From Methylobacterium sp. 17Sr1-1 (lineage in GTDB: Bacteria; Pseudomonadota; Alphaproteobacteria; Rhizobiales; Beijerinckiaceae), in the NCBI RefSeq assembly GCF_003173775.1, contig NZ_CP029552.1, positions 3,954,001 to 4,018,000 on the forward strand: 64,000 nucleotides of DNA. Reading direction: 5' to 3'. The notes under the pieces are model-generated. The model did no database searches. It saw only the letters and a list, made by a program, of their open reading frames with translations, and had not been told where the DNA came from. Positions within the stretch are counted from its first letter, which is position 1. Each line of letters opens with the position of its first letter. Both the position numbers and the translations under genes were made by a program. Below, piece by piece: positions 25,046 through 35,317 of this stretch.

Positions 25046-27247
25046 TCAGCTTGCCAGGAACAGCACGGAGCGGTCCGAGGCCTCCAGCACCGTCTCGGCC
25101 AGCGGCCCGAAGGCCGCGCCGTCTCCGGCGCGGCGCGTGACGCCCATCACGATCAGGTCGCGATTCCCGGCCCGGGCCCGGCGCAGGATCTCCCGCTCCG
25201 GCGCCCGCGTGGCCCGCACCTCCGTCCGTACCCGCAGGCCCGCCTGCTCGGCGAGGTCGAGCACGTCGCGCAAGGCCGCCGCATCGCCTTGGCCCAGGCC
25301 GGTGGCCAACCCGGTGAGGCGGCGCGGGCCGGCGCCCTGCGACAAAAAAAGCACCGTCAGCGGCGCGCCGGCGCCGCGGGCGAGCGTCACGGCGACCTCG
25401 GCGCCGCGTCTCGCGGCCCGGGTGCCGTCGACCACCGCCAGGATCGAGAGCGCGGCGCGCTCCGGGTCCTCGCGATGGGCGCCCCGCGCCGCCGCGATGG
25501 AGAGCGGACCGTCGAACCGCTCGGCCGCGTCGGCCACCGCGTCGGCGAGGCCGCCCTCGGGCGCCACGGTCGGGTCGATACCGACGATCAGGAGGTCGTA
25601 GCCCTTGGCGGCCTCCTCGGCCACGGCCTCCGCCGCCGGCGCGTCGCGGACGAGCTCGGTCACCTCGACCGCCCCGGCCTCCTCGTCGCGCGCGCCGTGG
25701 GCGGCCTCCGCCACGGCGCCGGACAGGACGGCGCCCTCATTGTCAGGCCCGAGCCGCACCACCGTCACCGGCATGCCGCGCGAGCCGGCGACGAGGCCGG
25801 CGATCCGGGCGGCGAAGCGTCCCTTCGCGCCGTCATCGGCGGCGACGAGCAGGCGTTCGAGATTGGCGACGAAGCCGCGCTCCTCCGCCGCCTCGCGCTC
25901 CAGCCGCTCCTTCTCCTCGCCCCTCAGCGGCAGGCGGTGGAGCGCCCAGCGTAAGGTGGGCGGCATCGCCAGGGTGGTGATCAGCGCCATCGCGACGATC
26001 ATCGTGAACAGGTCCTGGCTCAGCGCCCCCATGCCGAGCCCGATCGAGGCGACGATCACCTCGGTCGAGCCGCGGGCATTCATGCCGCAGGCGAGGGCCA
26101 GCGATTCCGGCCGCCTCAAGCCCCCGAGCAGCCCGCCCGCGAAGGCGCCGGCGAACTTGCCGAGGCTCGCGATGGCGATGAGCCCGAGGGTGAGGAGCAG
26201 CAGGCGCGGGTCGCGCAGGATGGTGAGGTCGGCGCTCAGGCCCGCGAGCCCGAAGAAGATCGGCGCGAACAGGGCGGTGACGACGCCGCGCAGCTGCTCG
26301 TCGATGCGCTTCGTCAGGATCGGCGACTGGCCGACGAGGAGGCCGGCCACGAAGGCGCCGAGCACCGTATGCACGCCGATGGCTTGCGTGATCAGCGCCA
26401 GCACGCCCATCAGCACCAGGATCGCGGTGATCACCGCGGCCTCGCTCTGCAGCGCGTCGTTCGCCCAGCGGATCAGCAGGAAGACGAGGCGCCGCCCGAC
26501 CGTGAGGCTGAGGCCGAGGAACACCAGGGTCCCGGCGAGACTGCGCCCGACCTCCCACGGGTCGATGGTGCCTCCTTGGGCCAGGCTGAAGATCACCGCG
26601 ATGATCACCCAGCCGATCGTGTCGTCGATGATCGCCGAGGCGACGATGACCTGGCCGACGTTGCGGCGCAGGAAATCCATCTCCCGCACCACCATCGCGA
26701 CGATCTTGACCGACGAGATCGCCAGTGCCGTGCCGAGGAAGAGCGCGGTGACGAGGCGCAGTTCCGGGTGCGGCAGCATCGTCTCGGGCAGGAACCAGCC
26801 GAGGAGGAAGCCGCAGCCGAACGGCACCGCGACGCCGGTGACCGAGACGCTGAGCGCCGCGCGCCGGACCTTGCGCACCAGGGCGAGATCTGTCTCCATG
26901 CCGGTCATCAGCAGGAGGAGCAGGATGCCGAGCTGGGCGATGCCGTCCAGGAGCGCCTTCTGGTCGCGGCCCGGCGGAAACAGCCAGTGTTGCGCCTCCG
27001 GCCAGACCGCCCCGAGGAAAGACGGCCCGAGCAGGATGCCGGCGAGCAGCTGGCCCATCACCGCCGGCTGACCGACGCGCAGCATCGCCTCGCCGAGCAG
27101 GCGCCCGACGGTGAGGAGCAGCACGATCTGCACGACCAGCACGACCTCGGACGGGCCGCCGCCCGAGCCGATCCCGGCGGCCTGCGCGGCGCCGGCGGCG
27201 AGGATTGCCAGAACCGGGAGGGCCGGGACGAGGAACGCCGGCCTCAC
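25046..27247 (-). CDS. CPA2-type cation:proton antiporter with C-terminal UspA-like region
   Basis: 733 residues. An N-terminal hydrophobic segment that may be a signal or first helix is followed by 12 or so membrane segments of the Kef/NapA type (GQPAVMGQLLAGILLGPSFLG, then ASAIIDDTIGWVIIAVIFS with the paired Asp of the ion site, GLAGLSADLTIL, ACGMNARGSTEVIVASIGLGMGALS). The last 290 residues are soluble and have two segments of universal-stress-protein character (LSILAVVDGTRAARRGAEVAVTLARGAG, DLIVMGVTRRAGDGAAFGPLAETVL, with a GxxxxG(S)-type ending). Exchange of Na+ or K+ for H+ is expected, with the tail as a possible nucleotide sensor. Confidence 0.85.
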   Translation of the reverse strand: MRPAFLVPALPVLAILAAGAAQAAGIGSGGGPSEVVLVVQIVLLLTVGRLLGEAMLRVGQPAVMGQLLAGILLGPSFLGAVWPEAQHWLFPPGRDQKALLDGIAQLGILLLLLMTGMETDLALVRKVRRAALSVSVTGVAVPFGCGFLLGWFLPETMLPHPELRLVTALFLGTALAISSVKIVAMVVREMDFLRRNVGQVIVASAIIDDTIGWVIIAVIFSLAQGGTIDPWEVGRSLAGTLVFLGLSLTVGRRLVFLLIRWANDALQSEAAVITAILVLMGVLALITQAIGVHTVLGAFVAGLLVGQSPILTKRIDEQLRGVVTALFAPIFFGLAGLSADLTILRDPRLLLLTLGLIAIASLGKFAGAFAGGLLGGLRRPESLALACGMNARGSTEVIVASIGLGMGALSQDLFTMIVAMALITTLAMPPTLRWALHRLPLRGEEKERLEREAAEERGFVANLERLLVAADDGAKGRFAARIAGLVAGSRGMPVTVVRLGPDNEGAVLSGAVAEAAHGARDEEAGAVEVTELVRDAPAAEAVAEEAAKGYDLLIVGIDPTVAPEGGLADAVADAAERFDGPLSIAAARGAHREDPERAALSILAVVDGTRAARRGAEVAVTLARGAGAPLTVLFLSQGAGPRRLTGLATGLGQGDAAALRDVLDLAEQAGLRVRTEVRATRAPEREILRRARAGNRDLIVMGVTRRAGDGAAFGPLAETVLEASDRSVLFLAS

Positions 27248-27663
27248 GCGGCGGGCCCGCCGGACGGGGCCGGAGGGGAGGGCGGAGGGGCGCTGGTCTC
27301 TCGCACGCGGTCTCTCGTGTCCTCTCGCTTCGAGCGAGCGTCAACCGAGGGACACTTGGGCGGTTCCGGGCGGCGCGACGTCGCTCGGACGCTATCGGTA
27401 CACCGTCCTTCTCGCCGCCCGCCTTCGGTGACCGCGACGAGATCGATTGCACCTCGTCATTCCGGGGCTGCGTAGCGGAGCCCGGAATCCAGACACACAG
27501 GTCGTTTCAGAACGAGGTGGTAAGCAGGCCGCTTGATCCTGAACCATCCGCGGTTCTGGGCGTGCCTGCAACACTCCGGGCTCCGCTGCCCGGCCCCGGA
27601 ATGACAGGGAGGATCTCAGTCTCGCGCAAGCCCATCGAACGGACGCTCGAATGCGCGAAACCG
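27248..27663. other. intergenic region with repeat
   Basis: No credible gene between the antiporter start and the radical SAM gene end. Contains copy 3 of the dispersed palindromic element at 27455-27606; the remainder shows nothing else I can name. Confidence 0.5.
27455..27606. repeat. dispersed palindromic intergenic element, copy 3
   Basis: Starts CGTCATTCCGGGGCTGCG and ends GGCCCCGGAATGACAG, inverted relative to each other, with inner GAGCCCGGAATCCAG and CTCCGGGCTCCGCTGC. It has the same organisation as the elements at 9273-9413 and 19969-20112 but uses a CCGGAATGAC rather than CCGGGATGAC end. Confidence 0.7.
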
Positions 27664-29730
<2,067 letters not shown>

Positions 29731-30094
29731 GGGGCCGATGCATAGGCCGCCGCGACCGCGCCGCCAAGACCATCGAACACAGAAAGACCGCCGAACAAAG
29801 AACCTGAAGATCAACGACGGGTGAGCGGAGCGGTTCTTCGTCGGTGCCAGAGAATGGCCGAGCTTTGCTTTCTCGCCTGCCGCATGGTCGCGCCGGCGGG
29901 CGGCCTCGTCCCATCGGACGGGGTGAGCCGTGCGACGCGCGGAGGTCGTCGGTGCGTGAAATCGGCGAAGCCGGGCCGTCGCGCTCGTCCGGCTTGGTGA
30001 GCCGATCCCGAACGGCGCCCCCGGCGATCCGAGGAGATCGTTAAGGGTCGGCGCCTAGGCTCGCGGATGGTCAACCGTTCCCGAGTATCCGACC
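29731..30094. other. divergent intergenic region
   Basis: Space between the radical SAM gene and a divergent small exported-protein gene; no gene, repeat or RNA seen. An AAAGACCGCCGAACAAAGAACCTGAAG-type purine-rich patch near 29785 is the least GC-rich part and may hold the radical SAM promoter. Confidence 0.35.
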
Positions 30095-30418
30095 GTGTCC
30101 CTGCGTACCAACCTCACCCTCGCGACGATCGCGGGCCTCGGCTTCGCCATGGTCTGCGCCGTCTGCTCGGCGCAGCTCGACCGCGAGCCGCAGCGCCCGC
30201 CCCAGCTCGTCGCCGCCGTCAAGGCCGTGCCGCTGGACGAGCCGGTCACCACCGGCTCGATCGTGCCGACCCCGGCCGCCGCCAAGGTGGCCCGGCTGGC
30301 GAGGCCCGAGCCGAAGCCGGAGCCCAGGAAGGAGGTCAAGAAGGCCGAGCCGGCCCTCGATTCCGAGCGCCTCGCGGCGCTGCTGGCCGAGCCGACGGTG
30401 ATGAAGCCGAAGCGCTGA
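30095..30418 (+). CDS. small exported or membrane-anchored protein, GTG start
   Basis: 107 residues, not recognised. Residues 1-27 form a signal or anchor (SLRTNLTLATIAGLGFAMVCAVCSAQL). The rest is Pro/Lys/Glu-rich (ARPEPKPEPRKEVKKAEPAL) with a short helical end. The start must be GTG 30095; the nearby ATG 30067 is in another frame. It converges with dsbB, only 5 bp between the stops. Function unknown. Confidence 0.5.
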   Translation: MSLRTNLTLATIAGLGFAMVCAVCSAQLDREPQRPPQLVAAVKAVPLDEPVTTGSIVPTPAAAKVARLARPEPKPEPRKEVKKAEPALDSERLAALLAEPTVMKPKR

Positions 30419-30423
30419 CGGGT

Positions 30424-30933
30424 TCAGCCCCGGCGCAGGGCCCGCGCCGCGGCGGTGCCGGCGAACGCCGCCAGCCCGAGGGCGATCAGGGCGTTGTAGC
30501 CGGCGAGCGAGATCCCGAAGAAGCGCCAGGCCGCCGCGGTGCAATCCACCGGGCGGGTGGTCTCGAGAGTCTTGAGGAAGTCGCCGACGCCGGCCGGCGC
30601 GGGGCCGGCGCCGCCGCCGCAATCGCTCGGTCCGGGCCAGAACCCCCACTCGGCCCCGGCATGGTAGGCGCCGAGCCCGGCCCCGACCAGGAAGATCAGC
30701 GCCACCAGGGCCAGCAGCCAGGCCGCGAGGCGCCGCGGCAGCAGCAGCGCGGCCGCCAGCAGCGGCAGGGCGAGGTAGTAGGGCTGGCGCTCGGTCAGGC
30801 ACAGCTTGCACGGCACGTAGCCGAGGACGTGCTGGAAGATCAGCGCGCCGCCCACGGTCGCGGCGGCGCCGACCAGCACCAGCAGGGCCGCCGGCCGGGG
30901 AGCGGTGAGCTGCGCGGCGAGGGCGTGAGCCAT
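30424..30933 (-). CDS. dsbB: disulfide bond formation protein B (DsbB family)
   Basis: 169 residues with four membrane segments. Quinone-linked oxidase that reoxidises DsbA in the periplasm. The first cysteine pair CKLC in the YVPCKLCLTERQPYY loop and the second pair (C in GPSDCGGG and C in TRPVDCTAAAW) are in place. It follows the YqaA-type gene by 10 bp, so the two are probably cotranscribed. Confidence 0.9.
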   Translation of the reverse strand: MAHALAAQLTAPRPAALLVLVGAAATVGGALIFQHVLGYVPCKLCLTERQPYYLALPLLAAALLLPRRLAAWLLALVALIFLVGAGLGAYHAGAEWGFWPGPSDCGGGAGPAPAGVGDFLKTLETTRPVDCTAAAWRFFGISLAGYNALIALGLAAFAGTAAARALRRG

Positions 30934-30943
30934 GGAAAGACCC

Positions 30944-31525
30944 TCAGAACAGGTAGCGGAAGCCGACGAAGCCGAGCACGCAGACCGCCGCGAAGACCGC
31001 CGCCACCGCGTTCAGGTGCCGGTCGAGCACCGCGCGGATGCCGACGCCGTAGCGGCCGACGAGGCCCGCCAGGATGAAGAACCGCGCGCCGCGGGTGATC
31101 AGCGACAGCACGATGAACCAGAACAGGTCGTAGCCGGCGAAGCCCGAGGTGATGGTGACGAGCTTGTAGGGAATCGGGGTGAGACCCTTCAGCAGGATCA
31201 ACCAGTGGCCGTAATGGGCGTAGGCCTCCCGGAAGGCGTCGGCGCCCTTGTCGAGCCCGTAGAGGTGGAAGAGCCAGGCGCCGAGCGAATCGTAGAGCAG
31301 CGCTCCGATGGCGTAGCCGGCGATCCCGCCGAGGACCGAGGTCAGGGTCGCGATCAGCGCGTAGGTCCAGGCCTTCTCCGGCCGGGTCACCGCCATCGGT
31401 ACCAGCATCACGTCCGGCGGGATCGGGAAGAACGAGCTCTCGGCGAAGGACACCGCGCCGAGCGCGTAGGGAGCCGACGGACGCGCGGCGAGCGCGAGGA
31501 TCCACTCGTAGAGGCGGCGCAGCAT
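30944..31525 (-). CDS. YqaA/DedA-family membrane protein
   Basis: 193 residues from ATG 31525. SFAESSFFPIPPDVMLVPMAVTRPEKAW is the re-entrant loop typical of the YqaA branch of the DedA (SNARE-associated) family, and LILLKGLTPIPYKLVTITSGFAGYDLFWF is the second conserved loop. DedA proteins are lipid scramblases or flippases for carriers such as undecaprenyl phosphate. dsbB follows closely. The in-frame extension to 31597 lacks hydrophobic character. Confidence 0.85.
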   Translation of the reverse strand: MLRRLYEWILALAARPSAPYALGAVSFAESSFFPIPPDVMLVPMAVTRPEKAWTYALIATLTSVLGGIAGYAIGALLYDSLGAWLFHLYGLDKGADAFREAYAHYGHWLILLKGLTPIPYKLVTITSGFAGYDLFWFIVLSLITRGARFFILAGLVGRYGVGIRAVLDRHLNAVAAVFAAVCVLGFVGFRYLF

Positions 31526-31868
31526 TGGTCTGGGAGAGCCCGTCTGGCAAGAGGTCCGGCAGGAGGTCCGGGGATGAGACCCGCGCCCTTTGAGCACAGG
31601 ATTGCGGCGCTGGCGAGGGCGTCCGCGGCACAGGTCCGGTGGCCTCCGCGGTCGGCCGATGCGACGTCCGGGGACCGCGCCGCTCCGACCGGTCGCGGTG
31701 GCGGTGCAGTCCGGAACCGCCAGAATACTCGACCGAAAGGATTAATCCTGATGGCAGGAAGCGGTTTCTGCTTGACGGGACTGTGTGAATCCGTCCGATC
31801 ACCGCCATGATCGACGCTTATTCGTCATCCTGCATCGATCGTCCTGCACTCCACCGAAGGCCCGCGTG
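31526..31868. other. divergent intergenic region
   Basis: Promoter space for the YqaA-dsbB genes and the divergent small exported protein. It contains a perfect 12-bp palindrome AGGATTAATCCT at 31738-31749. No gene is evident. Confidence 0.4.
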
Positions 31869-32168
31869 ATGCCGTCCCTGCGTTCGCTCCTCGTCCTCGC
31901 CCTGATGACCGCCTCCACCGTCCCCGCCCTCGCCGCGGACGACGCGGTCGCGCGCTGGCAGCGGGCGGACGCGGCCTGCGCCCTGCCGGCTTCGCCGCTG
32001 GCCAACCAGGCTTGCGAGGATCGCGACCGCTACGCCGCGGCGTTGCGCCGCCAGGGCTGGTGCGAGGCGCGCGCCACCACTGCCTACGACCATTGGGGCT
32101 GGCAGCGTTGCGCCCCGTCCGCGACGGCGCGGGCGATGCCGCGGCGCCGGGCGCGCCCGCACGCCTGA
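31869..32168 (+). CDS. small exported cysteine-containing protein
   Basis: 99 residues, not recognised. Signal peptide (MPSLRSLLVLALMTASTVPALAADD) followed by a short mature domain with four cysteines (ADAACALP, NQACEDRDRYAAALRRQGWCEARA, WGWQRCAPS) likely paired as disulfides, and a basic tail. Such proteins are common in Methylobacterium and unassigned. A convergent terminator follows. Confidence 0.55.
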   Translation: MPSLRSLLVLALMTASTVPALAADDAVARWQRADAACALPASPLANQACEDRDRYAAALRRQGWCEARATTAYDHWGWQRCAPSATARAMPRRRARPHA

Positions 32169-32240
32169 TCCGTCCCGCAAATGGAGGATGCGCCGGCCCC
32201 GGGACCGGCGCTAACCTTCCGATCTCTGGACCTCGACTTC

Positions 32241-32271
32241 AGCCCCGCCCGGCCCCCGCCACGGCGGGGCT
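32241..32271. terminator. bidirectional terminator-like hairpin
   Basis: AGCCCCGCC (32241-32249) pairs perfectly with GGCGGGGCT (32263-32271) over a 13-nt loop, between two convergent genes. Neither side has a long T-run. Confidence 0.6.
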
Positions 32272-32294
32272 GCTCTCGTTGACGGGTCGTCGCT

Positions 32295-32807
32295 TCACGC
32301 GTCCGCCCGTGCCTCCGGCAGGGCGAACGGCGTCACCTCGTGGCCGGCGTCCCGCAGGGCCGCGACGAGGTCGCCCGGGGCCAGGGTGAGGGTCCGGGTA
32401 TTCACCATGGGGTGGACGTTGATCCGGACCGCGTCGAGCAGGCTGTCCTGGAGAAAGACCTTCACGCTCCCGGGCGCGGCGTTGAGGGCGGCCAGGGCCG
32501 AGACGGCGCCGCTCTCGACCCCGAGCTGCTCGCGCAACGCCTCGGCGCTGGCGAAGGACAGCCCGCCCCGCGCACCGAGCACCGATCGGAACGCCTTGAG
32601 GTCGACGCCGGCATCGTGCCGCAGCGTGACGAGGAAGTAGGACTTCTTGCCGTCGCGCAGGAACAGGTTCTTGGTGTGGGCGCCGGCGATGCCGCCGCAC
32701 GCGGCCATCATCGCCTCGACCGTCAGGACCGGCGGATGCTCGTGCAGCGCGTAAGCAATGCCGCGCTCGCGCAAGCGGGCCAGGAGGTCGTCGGAGCTCA
32801 GGGGCAT
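32295..32807 (-). CDS. prolyl-tRNA editing protein of the YbaK/PrdX (ProXp) family
   Basis: 170 residues from ATG 32807. These free-standing editing domains deacylate mischarged tRNAs (commonly Ala-tRNAPro). The family signature is clear: ALHEHPPVLTVEAMMAACGGIAGAHTKNLFLRDGKKSYFLV, VDLKAFRSVLGARGGLSFASAEALREQLGVESGAVS and RINVHPMVNTRTLTLAPGDLVAAL. The lysine in HTKNLFL is the expected catalytic residue. The frame remains open upstream over 250 codons, into a different gene remnant, so ATG 32807 is the natural start. Confidence 0.9.
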   Translation of the reverse strand: MPLSSDDLLARLRERGIAYALHEHPPVLTVEAMMAACGGIAGAHTKNLFLRDGKKSYFLVTLRHDAGVDLKAFRSVLGARGGLSFASAEALREQLGVESGAVSALAALNAAPGSVKVFLQDSLLDAVRINVHPMVNTRTLTLAPGDLVAALRDAGHEVTPFALPEARADA

Positions 32808-32809
32808 GG

Positions 32810-33069
32810 GTTCCTCGGGGAGAAGGGACGACTCGCGGGTGCGGACGGGCGGCGCGACGACGCCGATCCGGCGCAGATAGGCCAGCCTCTCCCGCGCCGT
32901 CTCCTCGGGGTCCGGATGCACCAGGAGGCGCCCGCCCGCGGCCGCGCCGGATTCGCCCGTCGCGGCCTTCGGGCGCTCCGCCGCCGAGCCGCCGGCGGGC
33001 GCGCCGTTCGCGAGCTTGGGACGGCGGCGAGAGGGCCGCTCCTCGACTTGGGTCGGTATCGGGGCCGGC
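32810..33069 (-). other. coding-like stretch of unknown origin upstream of the ProXp gene
   Basis: In the same frame as the ProXp gene and upstream of its ATG, the translation looks protein-like rather than like an out-of-frame shadow (PIPTQVEERPSRRRPKLANG, GGRLLVHPDPEETARERLAY, RRIGVVAPPVRT). It has no own start or stop of note. It may be the displaced C-terminus of a disrupted gene; I do not recognise it. Confidence 0.3.
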
Positions 33070-33510
33070 TCAGCCTCGACCCGGTCGACCGCGCCGGGCC
33101 TGCCCGAAGGCGTAGGCGAGGGGCGGGGGTGCCTCCCCCTCGACCGCGTCCTTGTGCACCAGCCACTTGGTGCGCAGGTGCGAGCGCCCGGCCTCGAGCG
33201 ACAGTACCGAGAAGGTGACGATGTGGTCGCCGAGAAAGTGGTGCCAGGAATTCGGCTGCGTCCAGACCGACAGCCCGCCGGGCTGAGGCTTGGTGAAGGC
33301 GCCGAGGAGCTTCGTGCAGGCGGCCTTGGTGTCGAGGATGTGCGACTCGCCCTCGCCGTCGAGCGGCAGGCGCTCGGTGCGAAACCCCGCCACCACCGTG
33401 TCGAGCTCGTCGATTTCCACGGAGGGCAGCCCCTCGGCCTCCCACCCGGCGTGGCGGGTCGTGCGCAGGCAGGCGTAGCGCGCGGTCTCGGCCCGGTCGC
33501 GCTCGCCCAT
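33070..33510 (-). pseudogene. remnant of a Rieske-type ring-hydroxylating oxygenase (C-terminal part)
   Basis: About 145 residues resemble the catalytic-domain end of GbcA/vanillate-demethylase-type Rieske oxygenase alpha subunits: RAETARYACLRTTRHAGWEAEGLP, SHILDTKAACTKLLG, PNSWHHFLGDHIVTFSVLSLEAGRSHLRTKWLVHKDAVEG. The N-terminal Rieske [2Fe-2S] domain (two Cys, two His) and the iron-site region are absent, and after VEGE the reading frame breaks into low-complexity sequence. The original gene was about three times longer. This is a truncated gene rather than a functional one. Confidence 0.65.
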
Positions 33511-33669
33511 CTCCTCCGGCACTTCCCCCTCACCCTCGCTCCGGCGGCGCCTGCGCTCACTCCACCCCCGACAAGGGGGGGTGAAGTCTTCTCCCCGCCC
33601 GCGGGGAGAGGAGGGAATCCGCGCCCGCAATTCCGCTGGACAACCCCACGTCAGGGAATGCGGCTCACC

Positions 33670-34302
33670 TCAATCCTCAGGGATCTCCCCCGGCGGCAGC
33701 AGGGCCGGTCCCGGCGCCGCCTCCCGCCGCGGCGCAGGCGACGGCGCCACTGGCGCTGGACGCGGGGCCCGGGCCACCGGCAGCGCCGGCGCCCGGTCGA
33801 CGATGTCCTCCGGCGCCGCCAGCTCGACCATCCGCGAAGCCGTCGCGGGCACGCGGTAGCCGAGCGAGGTGGCGGTGCCGCGCAGGTCGCGCACCGCCTG
33901 CCGGGCGACGTCCGGGCCGTGGCAGATCGCGAAGTACATGGCGACGAAATTGGCGTTCTTGCGGATCGTCTCGCTGCTGTCCTCGGTGGCGAAGGGCGCC
34001 AGCATGAAGGCGGCCGTGCGGGTCTTGCCCTGCGCCATCACGGCGGGCTTGGTCGGCGAGCAGTAGACGTAGCCGCCCTCCGCCTCGCGCTCGCTGCGGC
34101 CGGCATGGCTGGCGTGAAACGTCTTCACCTGCGTGCGCTTGAGGCTGCCGGTGGTGCCGGTCATCATCGGCTCGACACGCAGGACCTGGAACTCGTCGCA
34201 GCCGTCCTTGTGGCAGAGGCCGCGCACCAGGTCGGCGCGGTTGTAGTCCTGCGCGAGGGCGGAACCGGCGAGGAGGAGGAGCGCGGCTGTACGGGCGAGC
34301 AT
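33670..34302 (-). CDS. exported protein of unknown function
   Basis: 210 residues. Signal peptide MLARTAALLLLAGSALAQ; mature part contains VRGLCHKDGCDEFQVL, GGYVYCSPTKPAVM and YFAICHGPDVARQAVRDLRGTATSLGYRV, with four cysteines suggesting two disulfides; C-terminal 45 residues are Pro/Ala-rich (PAPVAPSPAPRREAAPGPAL). Not assignable to a known family from memory. It follows no clear operon. Balanced amino-acid content makes it a secure coding gene. Confidence 0.65.
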   Translation of the reverse strand: MLARTAALLLLAGSALAQDYNRADLVRGLCHKDGCDEFQVLRVEPMMTGTTGSLKRTQVKTFHASHAGRSEREAEGGYVYCSPTKPAVMAQGKTRTAAFMLAPFATEDSSETIRKNANFVAMYFAICHGPDVARQAVRDLRGTATSLGYRVPATASRMVELAAPEDIVDRAPALPVARAPRPAPVAPSPAPRREAAPGPALLPPGEIPED

Positions 34303-34399
34303 CGACGATCGGCTGGCTGTGGAGGGGAGGCGGATCCTCTACCACGCGTTCCTGGCGGGAGCATGACCGCGGCCCCGGGCTCGTCGCCGGTCGACACCG

Positions 34400-35317
34400 T
34401 CAGGATCGGGCCTTGCGCTTCTCGGCCTCGAAGTCCGCCCGGCGGCGCGCGATCTCCTCGCCCGAGAGACGGTGCAGGCTCGCGTAATCCGCCTTCCAGG
34501 TCGGATCGGCGCTCCAGCGTTGAGGCGATTGCACCGTCGTGCGCGGCGCCACGGCCGATTCGAGGAGGGCGAGCGCGAGTTCGAGCGTCGCCGATTGCGA
34601 GCCCCGGTCGTGCGGCCGGCCGGCGGCGTTGCCGAGGGGAAAATCGCTGAACAGGAAGCGCGGCACCCCGCAATGCTCGACCACGTCCTTGGCGCAGCCC
34701 ATCAGCACGGTCGCGATGCCGGCTTCCTCCAGCGCCCGGGCGGCGAGCGCCAGCGATTGGTGGCAGACCGGGCAGTTCGCCACCAGGATCACCGCATCCG
34801 CCCCGTCGGCGCGCACGCGCCGCACGATCTCCGGCGCGTCGGTCTCGATCGTGACGCGCTGGCTGCGGTTCGTCGGCAATCCATGGAGGCGGGACGCGAG
34901 GCGCCCGATCCGCCCGGCCTCCGCCGCCGCGCGCAAGGGCGCGAGTGGCAGCCAGGTGCCGGGATCCTCCGCCCGCGTGTGGTCGCGGTCGTAGGCAATA
35001 TGGGCGATGCGCAGGTCCGGGTCGGCGTCCGTCGGGGCGGAATAGACGGAGAAAAACTTGGCCGCGCCGTTATAGGGCGCGCCGGGCCCCTGGTCGCCCC
35101 TGTCCGGCTGGTAGGGCGCGGCCGTGGTGACGAGGGCGAGGCAGGCCTCCGCCAGGGGCTTTCGCAGCGGGGCGAAGGGCACGTCGCCGAAATGCGCCCA
35201 GCGATAGGGCGGGTAGCCGAGGGCGCCGTAATAGGCCCGCGTGCGCGCCCTATACGGGATGGGCTCGTCCAGGTCGGCGGCTGAATCCATCGTCTTGCTC
35301 CCGTCCCGCTCAGGCAT
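34400..35317 (-). CDS. glycine/sarcosine/betaine (or D-proline) reductase component B-like protein
   Basis: 305 residues from ATG 35317. The start overlaps the LysR stop (TGATG), so translation is probably coupled. Family blocks include YRARTRAYYGALGYPPYRWAHF, LVTTAAPYQPDRG, VILVANCPVCHQSLALAARALEEAGIATVLMGCAKDVVEHCGVPRFLFSDFPLGNAAG. In the true reductases a selenocysteine sits in this region; here the motif is CPVC, ordinary cysteine. Aerobic proteobacterial homologues have no established function. Divergent from the RLP operon, whose catabolism it may serve; ATG 35290 is an alternative start. Confidence 0.7.
   Translation of the reverse strand: MPERDGSKTMDSAADLDEPIPYRARTRAYYGALGYPPYRWAHFGDVPFAPLRKPLAEACLALVTTAAPYQPDRGDQGPGAPYNGAAKFFSVYSAPTDADPDLRIAHIAYDRDHTRAEDPGTWLPLAPLRAAAEAGRIGRLASRLHGLPTNRSQRVTIETDAPEIVRRVRADGADAVILVANCPVCHQSLALAARALEEAGIATVLMGCAKDVVEHCGVPRFLFSDFPLGNAAGRPHDRGSQSATLELALALLESAVAPRTTVQSPQRWSADPTWKADYASLHRLSGEEIARRRADFEAEKRKARS

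Noticed and set aside
31738..31749. AGGATTAATCCT palindrome as a regulator site
   Set aside because: Perfect but isolated 12-bp palindrome without a paired promoter element; noted only as part of the intergenic description.
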